The position numbers and the translations under genes were made by a program. The notes below the pieces were generated by a model. That model worked only from the letters and a program-made list of their open reading frames with translations. It was not told the origin of the DNA and made no database searches. DNA of 32,180 nucleotides from Desulfobacteria bacterium (GTDB lineage: Bacteria; Desulfobacterota; Desulfobacteria; Desulfobacterales; C00003060): contig JAQYVR010000185.1 of the NCBI GenBank assembly GCA_030145395.1, forward strand, positions 1-32,180, in the 5' to 3' direction. Numbering within the stretch: position 1 is the stretch's first letter; each line of letters starts with the position of its first letter. Of the stretch, positions 1-7,137 are shown in pieces.

Positions 1-960
1 ATCCTCACAGGGATTCAGGAGGACCTGGTCGCCTTTGGTGTTTCCTTTGACAACTGGTTCAGCGAGCAGTCCCTGTACGATTCCGGAGCTGTCGAGGGCG
101 TGATTCAGGATTGTAAAGGCCAGGGAAATGTCTATGAACATGAAGGGGCGCTATGGTTCAGGACCAAAGACTTTGGTGATGAAAAGGACCGGGTCGTGGT
201 TCGCGCCAATGGATTGACGACCTACTTTGCATCAGACATTGCCTACCATAAGGACAAGTTGGAGCGGGGGTTCGACCGCATTTTGGATATCTGGGGCGCA
301 GATCACCATGGCTATATTCCTCGCGTTGCAGCCTCAATCCAGGCCCTCGGGTACGATGAGGACCGGTTTCAGGTCCTTCTGGTGCAGCTTGTGAACCTCC
401 TTCGAGACGGCAGGCCTGTGACCATGTCAACACGGGCGGGCGAATTCGTTACCCTTAGGGAGGTAATAAATGAGGTAGGGCGCGATGCGGCACGTTTCTT
501 ATTCTTGCTGCGTCATTATGAAAGCCCGCTCGACTTTGACCTGGAGCTGGCCAAGAAGGAGTCCAATGAAAATCCGGTCTACTATGTCCAGTACGTGCAT
601 GCGAGGATTTCCAACATCCTCAAGAAAGCTGAAGAACGGGGTTACACTCATATTTCTTGGGACGAAGAATTTCCTGTACACATTAATCTTCCGGAAGAGA
701 TTGAGCTCATCAAGTTGATGGCACGATATCCAGACGTTGTAAGTCAAAGCGCTTTGTTGATGGAGCCTCATCGGATACCATTTTACCTGAAGGATCTGGC
801 TGGAGCATTTCACGCGTACTATCACGACCGCAACAAACACAAGGTGGTAAGTGATGATGCGAAACTCTCGGCGGCAAGGCTATACCTGGTTTGTGCTATC
901 CGGATCATCATAAGGAATGGGCTGGCGTTAATGGGCGTGTCGGCACCAGAGGTCATGTAG
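1..960 (+). CDS. argS: Arginyl-tRNA synthetase, C-terminal part (partial, 5' end outside window)
   Basis: Class I aminoacyl-tRNA synthetase that charges tRNA-Arg in the cytoplasm. The frame is open from base 1 without a stop, so the gene starts upstream of the window; the GTG at 100 is internal. Visible are the catalytic-domain segment [11 protein letters not shown], the degenerate KMSKS-like loop [10 protein letters not shown] and the C-terminal DALR anticodon-binding helices ([21 protein letters not shown] region), which are characteristic of ArgS. About 319 C-terminal residues are present, ending at TAG 958-960. The next gene starts 16 bases later, so argS probably shares a transcript with the SPOR gene and gatCA. 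Confidence 0.95.
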   Translation: MLTGIQEDLVAFGVSFDNWFSEQSLYDSGAVEGVIQDCKGQGNVYEHEGALWFRTKDFGDEKDRVVVRANGLTTYFASDIAYHKDKLERGFDRILDIWGADHHGYIPRVAASIQALGYDEDRFQVLLVQLVNLLRDGRPVTMSTRAGEFVTLREVINEVGRDAARFLFLLRHYESPLDFDLELAKKESNENPVYYVQYVHARISNILKKAEERGYTHISWDEEFPVHINLPEEIELIKLMARYPDVVSQSALLMEPHRIPFYLKDLAGAFHAYYHDRNKHKVVSDDAKLSAARLYLVCAIRIIIRNGLALMGVSAPEVM

Positions 961-976
961 GAAGGCTGAGCTAGGC

Positions 977-1720
977 ATGAGCAAGAAGGCTTCGAAGTCT
1001 AAAAAGAAAACTTCGTCCAAGGAATCTCAGTTTACCATTAAGCTCACGCGTAAGAAGCTTTTTTGTTGGTTGGGGGTGACCTTTGTTGCAATGGTTTGGA
1101 TGTTTACCCTGGGTATCTTCGTGGGGCGCGGTCTTTCTCCGGTTCGTTTTGATGTGAAGAAGCTCAAGGAAGAGCTGATAGCCCTGAAACAAAAGGCGTT
1201 AAGAACAGACCAGGCAATTTCCACGATTGAAAGAGATAAACTTTCCATGGATCCCGAGCTTGGTTTCTACGAGATCCTCACTGATAAGAAGGAAGAGGTC
1301 CGGCTAAAGTTTGCCAAAAAGCATGAGCCGACTGCAAGAGTAGGCGTAACATCTCCAGACACAACTGGAGCAGACAAAACAGATAAGAAGGACAAGATTC
1401 CGCTAAAGCTTGCGGAAGTGAATAAACCGAAGGTAAGACCCGACGCGAAGCCTCCAAAAGTCCCAGAGCCGAAGAAGGTCGAAGAGCAGGGGCTTTTGAC
1501 CATCCAGGTTGCATCGTTAAATGACGCCCAGAGGGCGAGGCAGATGGTCGCCCACCTTAAATCTAAAGGGTATGAAGCCTATGAAGTAGTGGCAACTCTG
1601 CCTGGAGAGAGGATCTATCACAGGGTACGGGTGGGCCATTTTTCGGATTCCAACGAGGCGAGTCGGACAGCTGCGAGGCTTAAACGGGAAAGATTTGAAG
1701 TAATCATTATTAGAGAGTAA
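977..1720 (+). CDS. SPOR-domain membrane protein (FtsN-like)
   Basis: 247-aa bitopic inner-membrane protein. A Lys-rich cytoplasmic head (residues 1-29) precedes one transmembrane helix (about 30-52, LFCWLGVTFVAMVWMFTLGI). A short helical stretch (about 60-85) and a charged Lys/Pro-rich linker (about 110-168) follow. The C-terminal SPOR domain (about 170-247, starting LLTIQVASLNDAQRARQMV) has the expected alternation of beta strands and helices. SPOR domains bind denuded septal peptidoglycan, so a cell-division or wall role is likely. The order argS-SPOR-gatC is seen here; I know of similar arrangements in deltaproteobacteria but cannot verify this. Specific equivalence to FtsN is not proven. 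Confidence 0.85.
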   Translation: MSKKASKSKKKTSSKESQFTIKLTRKKLFCWLGVTFVAMVWMFTLGIFVGRGLSPVRFDVKKLKEELIALKQKALRTDQAISTIERDKLSMDPELGFYEILTDKKEEVRLKFAKKHEPTARVGVTSPDTTGADKTDKKDKIPLKLAEVNKPKVRPDAKPPKVPEPKKVEEQGLLTIQVASLNDAQRARQMVAHLKSKGYEAYEVVATLPGERIYHRVRVGHFSDSNEASRTAARLKRERFEVIIIRE

Positions 1721-1742
1721 CTACTGGGGGGTATTTATTGTC

Positions 1743-2030
1743 ATGAAGATTACCAGAGAAGAGGTTGTCCATGTCGCAAGATTAGCACGGCTGAATCTTG
1801 ATGACGAGGCCATTGAGCTATATACTAGGCAACTAGGAGACATCCTGTCTTACATGGATACTCTGAATCGTGTTGACACCGAGGGCGTACCTTCTACCTC
1901 TCATGCCATCTTCATGAATAACGCATTTCGGGAAGATGAAGTCAAAGAGTCGATTCCTGCAGAAAAGGCCCTGGGAAATGCTCCCCAGGCCGAAGATGGC
2001 AGTTTTGTTGTTCCAAAGGTAATCGGGTAA
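1743..2030 (+). CDS. gatC: Asp-tRNA(Asn)/Glu-tRNA(Gln) amidotransferase subunit C
   Basis: 95-aa protein of normal GatC length. It begins [19 protein letters not shown], the typical GatC opening, and ends in a hydrophobic tail ([11 protein letters not shown]) that wraps around GatA in the complex. GatC stabilises the GatCAB transamidase, which converts misacylated Glu-tRNA(Gln) or Asp-tRNA(Asn) to the correct form. A G-run (GGGGGG) lies about 11 bases before the ATG. The gatA start is 28 bases downstream. No gatB is in the window. Confidence 0.95.
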   Translation: MKITREEVVHVARLARLNLDDEAIELYTRQLGDILSYMDTLNRVDTEGVPSTSHAIFMNNAFREDEVKESIPAEKALGNAPQAEDGSFVVPKVIG

Positions 2031-2058
2031 CTGCTTCAATACAAGACGGGTGTTTAAT

Positions 2059-3516
2059 ATGGAGTTGTGTCGATTAACCATACACGAAGCCCATGAACTA
2101 CTGATGAAGGGCGAGATCTCTTCTGCAGAGCTCACCGCTGCGGTTTTTGATCGCATAGAAGAGGTCGAAGATGGGGTTGGGGCATATATCACGTTGGTCA
2201 AGGACAGTGCCATGGCCGATGCTGCAAATGCAGACGAGATAATCAGGCAGGGCAATGGGGGGCCACTCACAGGCATTCCTCTGGCCATTAAGGATGTTCT
2301 GTGCACCGAGGGAATCAGGACGACCTGTGGATCCAAGATATTGGAAAACTTCATTCCAAGCTTCAGTAGCTCAGTCGTTAGCAGATTCAAGGAGGCCCAT
2401 GCCGTCATTATAGGTAAAGCCAATATGGACGAGTTCGCCATGGGTTCCTCTACAGAACACTCAGCCTTTATGCCGACACGGAACCCGTGGGACCTGACGC
2501 GAATTCCCGGAGGCTCCAGCGGAGGCTCGGCTGCAGCCGTGGCTGCTGATGAGTGTATAGGAGCAATCGGGACAGACACCGGGGGGTCTATCAGGCAGCC
2601 GGCTTGTCACTGTGGGGTGGTTGGCATGAAGCCGACTTACGGGCGGGTTTCCCGTTTTGGTCTTGTTGCATTTGCCTCCTCCCTGGATCAGATAGGGCCG
2701 ATTACAAAAGACGTGACCGATAGTGCGATCCTCATGAATGCGATCTGCGGCCATGATCCTAATGACTCAACCTCTGTGCCCAGGGAAGTCCCGGACTATA
2801 CCAAGGCGTTGCAGCCAGGCTTAGAAGGACTTGTGGTCGGTATACCAAAAGAGTATTTTGCCGAAGGACTGGATGAGGATGTGGCGAAAGCAGTTCATGC
2901 TGCCATAGAGGTTATTGAAGGCCTTGGGGCAAGCCGCAAGTCTGTGTCTCTGCCCCATACAGAATATGCTGTTGCTGTCTATTATTTGATTGCACCCGCT
3001 GAGGCAAGCTCAAACCTTGCCAGATATGATGGCGTCAGATACGGGTTTCGAGACAAGCAGGCCGATGAATTGATACAGATGTACAGGGATACCCGATCAA
3101 AAGGATTTGGGCCCGAGGTCCAGCGGCGTATCATCATCGGGACCTATGCCCTGTCGGCAGGATATTACGATGCCTACTATGGAAAGGCCTCCCAGGTTCG
3201 TACCCTGATCATGCAGGACTTCAATCAGGCCTTTGAAACATGCGATGTATTGCTTGCGCCCGTTGCTCCTACTCCTGCATTTAAGCTAGGGGAGAAAGTA
3301 GATGATCCTCTTGCCATGTATTTGTCAGACATTTTTACACTGCCGTCCAGTCTGGCAGGCGTTGCCGGAATTTCCGTGCCATGCGGGTTCAGCAAGGACG
3401 GTCTTCCGATCGGACTGCAGCTCTTGAGTAAACATTTTGATGAAGAAAAGCTAATTAAGGTAGCGTACAATTTTGAACAGGCAACTGATTTCCATGTCCA
3501 AAGCCCCAACCTCTGA
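2059..3516 (+). CDS. gatA: Asp-tRNA(Asn)/Glu-tRNA(Gln) amidotransferase subunit A
   Basis: Glutamine-hydrolysing amidase subunit of GatCAB. The amidase signature is complete. The catalytic Ser-cisSer-Lys triad maps to about K78 (GIPLAIKDV), S153 ([11 protein letters not shown]) and S177 ([11 protein letters not shown]), nearly identical in position to characterised GatA proteins. I chose ATG 2059 rather than the in-frame GTG at 2050. It gives 485 aa, the usual GatA length, and has GACGGG 8 bases upstream. A characteristic Gat motif, [13 protein letters not shown], follows the serine. It is co-directional with gatC. Confidence 0.97.
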   Translation: MELCRLTIHEAHELLMKGEISSAELTAAVFDRIEEVEDGVGAYITLVKDSAMADAANADEIIRQGNGGPLTGIPLAIKDVLCTEGIRTTCGSKILENFIPSFSSSVVSRFKEAHAVIIGKANMDEFAMGSSTEHSAFMPTRNPWDLTRIPGGSSGGSAAAVAADECIGAIGTDTGGSIRQPACHCGVVGMKPTYGRVSRFGLVAFASSLDQIGPITKDVTDSAILMNAICGHDPNDSTSVPREVPDYTKALQPGLEGLVVGIPKEYFAEGLDEDVAKAVHAAIEVIEGLGASRKSVSLPHTEYAVAVYYLIAPAEASSNLARYDGVRYGFRDKQADELIQMYRDTRSKGFGPEVQRRIIIGTYALSAGYYDAYYGKASQVRTLIMQDFNQAFETCDVLLAPVAPTPAFKLGEKVDDPLAMYLSDIFTLPSSLAGVAGISVPCGFSKDGLPIGLQLLSKHFDEEKLIKVAYNFEQATDFHVQSPNL

Positions 3517-3591
3517 GCACTTCGTGTAAGGTAATGAACCTCCACACGGGTGGCCATACAAACATCCCCGGAGAGAGAAAGGCAGGATAAC

Positions 3592-3768
3592 ATGAGCGTT
3601 CAGCCCGAAGGTGAAGAGCTGAGAAAAGCGACGAAGTGGATATCAGACCAGCTTCGTTATGAATCGAATGCAAGCTTGACTAAGGCGATAGAGCAGGCGT
3701 GCGTGAAGTTTGACCTGACGCCAAAAGATGCCGAGTTTCTTATGCGCTTCTTTTCCGAGAAGGACTGA
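3592..3768 (+). CDS. Small conserved-looking protein between gatA and mutL
   Basis: 58-aa mainly helical protein starting MSVQPEGEELRKATKWISDQ. I chose ATG 3592 (upstream AAAGGCAGGA) rather than the GTG at 3550. It ends SEKD. No transmembrane segment, cysteine cluster or catalytic motif is visible. The codon use and amphipathic pattern look like a real gene, and it sits in the gap between two co-directional housekeeping genes, 36 bases before mutL. I do not recognise the family and assign no function. Confidence 0.65.
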   Translation: MSVQPEGEELRKATKWISDQLRYESNASLTKAIEQACVKFDLTPKDAEFLMRFFSEKD

Positions 3769-3804
3769 AGCGAAAGGCTCGAAGCTGAGGTTTGAACCTG
3801 CAAG

Positions 3805-5541
3805 ATGTCACGTTTAAGAATCCTCCCTGAAATATTGTCGAACAAGATCGCTGCTGGAGAGGTCGTAGAGCGTCCAGCCTCAGTAGCAAAGGAGCTCATC
3901 GAGAATGCCATTGATGCCGAAAGCACCAAAGTTATGGTGGAGATCAAGAAGGGCGGACGTGCCCTCATCAGGGTTTCCGATAACGGTGTCGGCATGGATC
4001 GTGACGATGCACTCCTGTCCATAGAGCGCTATGCGACCAGCAAGATCTATGATGAGAAAGACCTCTTCTCCATAGCCACACTTGGATTCAGGGGTGAGGC
4101 CCTTCCTAGTATAGCTTCCGTTTCAGAGATGGAGATTGTAACCAGGGCAGAGTCATCTGAGGCGGGGACCCGCATCGTGATAACAGGCGGAAAAGTCAAA
4201 GAAGTTGCCGAAATCGGGGCTCCCAAAGGAACCATGATTTCGGTGAATCGTTTGTTTTTCAACACCCCCGCCAGACGAAAGTACTTAAAGACTGAGCAGA
4301 CCGAGATGGGCCACATAAGCGACACAGTGACTCGCACGGCTCTTGCCTGGCCCGCCATCCATTTCAAATCCTTGCACAACGGAAGAGTCATTGGAAACTG
4401 GAGTGCCACCCAAAAACCCCTTCACCGCGTGGTCGATGTGCTGGGGAGAGATTTGGAGGGCCGTTTGTATGAAGTGGACCACAAGGGTGGCAATTTCGGT
4501 GTCCACGGATTCGTGGCCTCTCCGGACTTCGCGCGGACGACCTCTCGTGGACTGTACCTTTACGTCAATGGACGGTTTGTCAGGGACAAAGTGCTCAACC
4601 ATGCAGTCATGGAAGCCTACGCAGGACACCTAATGAAAGGGAAGTTCCCTCTAGTGATACTCTTTGTGAGCCTCCCCCATGATCAGGTGGATGTGAATGT
4701 ACATCCCACTAAGAACTCGGTTCGCTTTGAAGCCCCAAAACAGGCCCATGACGTAGTTGCACAGGCTGTATCAGAGAGCCTGAAGAGATTTGATCGGCCC
4801 AAATGGGGGCAAACCCTCACTATGAAACCAATGCACCGGCCGATGCCGTACAGTATCCCTTCATCTCACGGAGTAGTCAGTGAGCCTAAACCCGATCTTC
4901 CGTTCCGGACATCCATCCGCGAACCCGAGACCACACCGGACTTGTGGCCCAAGAAATCCTTTTCCTCTCTCCGGCTCATAGGCCAGTTCCGCGACACCTA
5001 CATCGTTTGCGAGTCTAAAGATGGTCTAGTCCTGATTGACCAGCATGCCGCCCATGAGCGCGTCGTTTTTGAATCCCTGAAGGCTGCCCACAGGCGCTCG
5101 GCTGTTATCAAGCAGGGCTTGCTGGTGCCGGAGACGCTCGATTTGACTCATCGAGAAGCCGGAATCCTTGAGACTCTTCTAAAAGACCTGAAGGATATGG
5201 GTTTGGAAATAGAACCCTTCGGGGGGAAGACCTACCTGATAAAGGCTGTTCCTGCCTTACTGGCTGGCAGGCCCATCAAGCCGCTGGTCATGGAGATTGT
5301 AGAGAAGGCAGCTGAGATCGGTCTTGCCTCAGGCCTGGATAGAGGCGTTGACGAATGTTTATCCATCATGGCCTGTCACGGAGCTATAAGGGCCAATCAA
5401 AAGCTTGCTGAAGAACAGATGAAAGCTCTATTGGAACAGTTGGATGGTCTTGAACATGCCTCCCATTGTCCCCATGGTCGACCAACGTATGTTCAGCGAA
5501 GCCTTCACCAGGTCGAAAAGGATTTCAAACGAATCGTCTGA
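3805..5541 (+). CDS. mutL: DNA mismatch repair protein MutL (endonuclease type)
   Basis: 578-aa GHKL ATPase that links mismatch recognition by MutS to downstream excision. N-terminal ATPase motifs: KELIENAIDA (E30, N34), DNGVGM (D59) and GFRGEAL (94-100). A variable linker (about 325-385) leads to the C-terminal dimerisation/nuclease domain starting near LRLIGQFRDTYIV. That domain carries the metal-binding nuclease motif DQHAAHERVVFE (from D412, matching DQHA-x2-E-x4-E), ACHGAIRANQ and HCPHGRP (C555). These show a latent nicking endonuclease, as expected for bacteria without MutH and Dam-directed repair. The ribosome-binding site before ATG 3805 is weak. Confidence 0.97.
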   Translation: MSRLRILPEILSNKIAAGEVVERPASVAKELIENAIDAESTKVMVEIKKGGRALIRVSDNGVGMDRDDALLSIERYATSKIYDEKDLFSIATLGFRGEALPSIASVSEMEIVTRAESSEAGTRIVITGGKVKEVAEIGAPKGTMISVNRLFFNTPARRKYLKTEQTEMGHISDTVTRTALAWPAIHFKSLHNGRVIGNWSATQKPLHRVVDVLGRDLEGRLYEVDHKGGNFGVHGFVASPDFARTTSRGLYLYVNGRFVRDKVLNHAVMEAYAGHLMKGKFPLVILFVSLPHDQVDVNVHPTKNSVRFEAPKQAHDVVAQAVSESLKRFDRPKWGQTLTMKPMHRPMPYSIPSSHGVVSEPKPDLPFRTSIREPETTPDLWPKKSFSSLRLIGQFRDTYIVCESKDGLVLIDQHAAHERVVFESLKAAHRRSAVIKQGLLVPETLDLTHREAGILETLLKDLKDMGLEIEPFGGKTYLIKAVPALLAGRPIKPLVMEIVEKAAEIGLASGLDRGVDECLSIMACHGAIRANQKLAEEQMKALLEQLDGLEHASHCPHGRPTYVQRSLHQVEKDFKRIV

Positions 5542-5566
5542 GGCCCGAAAAAATCCCGCCAAGATC

Positions 5567-5821
5567 TTAGTCCGGCATCCTCTCTATGTTGGCCTTCAGT
5601 TGTGCAACCTGGATACCAAGGGAGACACACTGTTGGCCTTCCATGCACTGATCGGCCTCGTCTGGTTCCAGATGTGTCTTGAGTTCGTGTTCGTCCTTCT
5701 TTAAATCCACAACCCATGCCTTCTTGGCCTCATCATACTCAACGTCCACATCGATGCCGCACTGGCCGATGTCAGGGTAGATTCCTCTGATCTTTTCACA
5801 CAATTCATTCTTGTCGTACAT
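5567..5821 (-). CDS. Small acidic four-cysteine protein, unknown function
   Basis: 84-aa soluble protein starting MYDKNELCEKIRGIYPDIG. It has cysteines at about 8, 21, 59 and 65 and several acidic stretches. A very good ribosome-binding site (AAAGGAGG, 7 bases from ATG) supports it as real. The sequence has a conserved-domain feel (CGIDVDVEYD, KKAWVVDLKK), and I believe similar small proteins exist in sulfate reducers, but I cannot name a family. It converges with mutL, whose stop is 25 bases away. The spacing of the cysteines could allow metal or redox chemistry; that is speculation. Confidence 0.8.
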   Translation of the reverse strand: MYDKNELCEKIRGIYPDIGQCGIDVDVEYDEAKKAWVVDLKKDEHELKTHLEPDEADQCMEGQQCVSLGIQVAQLKANIERMPD

Positions 5822-5879
5822 TGTATTTTCCTCCTTTGCTTAGAATGGTTTTGGAAGTCTACTGTCTCACAAAAAGCGG

Positions 5880-6008
5880 CTATGCCAGAATTGGGCAGTC
5901 CGACGCTTCTACTGCCTTGTTAACACCCCTGTCATTCCTCTTAAGGATCTCGACTATCTTTTGTTTCAGGTCACTGAAGTCAAGGCTTTCTATCAAATAA
6001 CCATGCAT
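5880..6008 (-). CDS. Possible 42-aa small protein or gene remnant
   Basis: Short open frame in the 356-base gap between two minus-strand genes. It starts MHGYLIESLDFSDLKQKIVE and ends SDCPILA. The composition looks protein-like: an amphipathic helix followed by a turn and a Cys-Pro. The ribosome-binding site is poor, so this could equally be the tail of a decayed gene. The rest of the gap (6009-6177) holds only AT-rich sequence with an A9 run near 6065 and no clear gene or terminator. Confidence 0.25.
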   Translation of the reverse strand: MHGYLIESLDFSDLKQKIVEILKRNDRGVNKAVEASDCPILA

Positions 6009-6177
6009 ACTTTTTCATACCAGAGAGGCGAGAAAAAGATATGGGGTAAAAACCTTATTTGTTAAAAAAAAAGGCAGTATTTTGGGATAAGGTCCCGGGT
6101 CAGACTCTTGGGGGAGATCTCGGTAGATCGATGTTTTGGGGGGCTATTATTGCTTGAAAGGATTGACAATTTATCTG

Positions 6178-6606
6178 CTATGAGATGAGCCTATCTGGTT
6201 CGATGAGGTGCACATGCATTCGATCATCCATATCGCTTGCCTCCTTCTGCAATTCGCCAAGGACCTCCTCGCTGACATGGCCGACGAGCACCAGTCGATA
6301 GCGATTCAGGCCGTTTCCATCGCGAATGTCCTTGCCTTCGATAAGGAACTGCTTCCCGTCCTCTGCCACATCCTGCAAGTCATGCACAGGTACAAGGGAT
6401 ACGAGCAGACGATGGCCGACAAGAACCTGGACGGATGAAGGTATATTCGGGCTACTGAATATGGACGGATAGCCAACCACAATCTGGTCAAATACCTCCT
6501 CAGGGCAATCACACCCCAACTCCTGTCGGATTAGCTGACGTATTGCATCAAGATTCAAGAATGTCTCTGCCAAGTTGTTCGGTTTAAGATATAAAGATTT
6601 CGACAT
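6178..6606 (-). CDS. Hypothetical protein
   Basis: 142-aa soluble protein from ATG 6606 (MSKSLYLKPNNLAETFLNLD). GGAAAGGA sits about 7 bases upstream, a better start than the in-frame ATG 6648, which has no Shine-Dalgarno sequence. An N-terminal helical part with GCDCPEEVFDQI is followed by a beta-rich middle (about 58-80, ending VGHRLLVSLVP) and a C-terminal part with a strand (RYRLVLVGHV) and a helix. There is no membrane segment or signal peptide. I do not recognise the family. The real start is supported by sequence only. Confidence 0.6.
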   Translation of the reverse strand: MSKSLYLKPNNLAETFLNLDAIRQLIRQELGCDCPEEVFDQIVVGYPSIFSSPNIPSSVQVLVGHRLLVSLVPVHDLQDVAEDGKQFLIEGKDIRDGNGLNRYRLVLVGHVSEEVLGELQKEASDMDDRMHVHLIEPDRLIS

Positions 6607-6648
6607 GGGTTGTTCCTTTCCGTACGGAAATGGGTATGGTTCGATCAT

Positions 6649-6744
6649 TTAGATTTGCCACGTGGCCATGTACTCATGCAACACATCCGAAACCACGTGA
6701 TGCACCTCTTGGGCTCTCGGCAGACTGAAAGTATTGAACCTCAT
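6649..6744 (-). CDS. Possible 31-aa leader or gene remnant
   Basis: Tiny frame starting MRFNTFSLPRAQEV and ending EYMATWQI, whose TAA is directly adjacent to the in-frame ATG at 6648 of the downstream gene. An overlapping frame just upstream (roughly 6700-6825) reads NLLLENLNAQLTITEIADEV, also protein-like but without a start. Together they may be one decayed gene split by a frameshift. The Shine-Dalgarno match is weak. Confidence 0.2.
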   Translation of the reverse strand: MRFNTFSLPRAQEVHHVVSDVLHEYMATWQI

Positions 6745-6803
6745 CCGCGATTTCCGTTATTGTGAGCTGTGCGTTAAGGTTCTCTAACAGGAGGTTCCGT
6801 TTG

Positions 6804-7046
6804 AAGATACGAAAATCATATCACAACACCTTAAGAATAGTCGAGACTATGGATATTTTCTTGTAATCTTGCATTCACAGTCGTTTGACCCGAACGCAGC
6901 CCCGTAGTTCAAGATATGAAAACCATATGATAAGCTTTTGGGGGTAGTCTAAGGCATCAATAATATGGCATTATCTCGGATTTGGCCATTCTAAAGATAA
7001 TTTCTTGTAATCATGAAGTGACAGTCGCTTGGCCTGAAGCAAGGTC
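6804..7046. repeat. Two degenerate copies of a composite intergenic repeat
   Basis: Within the 489-base gap 6649-7137, two blocks recur in the same order. Block a reads AAGATAcGAAAAtCATAT at 6804-6821 and AAGATAtGAAAAcCATAT at 6911-6928. Block b starts TTTCTTGTAATC and runs through ACAGTCG-TTG-CC-GAA-GC at about 6857-6897 and 7001-7041. The a-to-b spacing differs (53 versus 90 bases). This is a diverged duplication; no coding capacity was recognised in the units. Confidence 0.6.
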
Positions 7047-7137
7047 GTGTTAAAGGTAGCACCATTCCAACATTGCCTCCTGTGCGGAAACCTACGGGGC
7101 GGAGGCCAATTGCGGGAGCTGCGCGGAGCTAAGAGCT

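Noticed and set aside
1833-2579. 248-aa minus-strand open frame
   Set aside because: Antisense to gatC and gatA, both with clear catalytic motifs.
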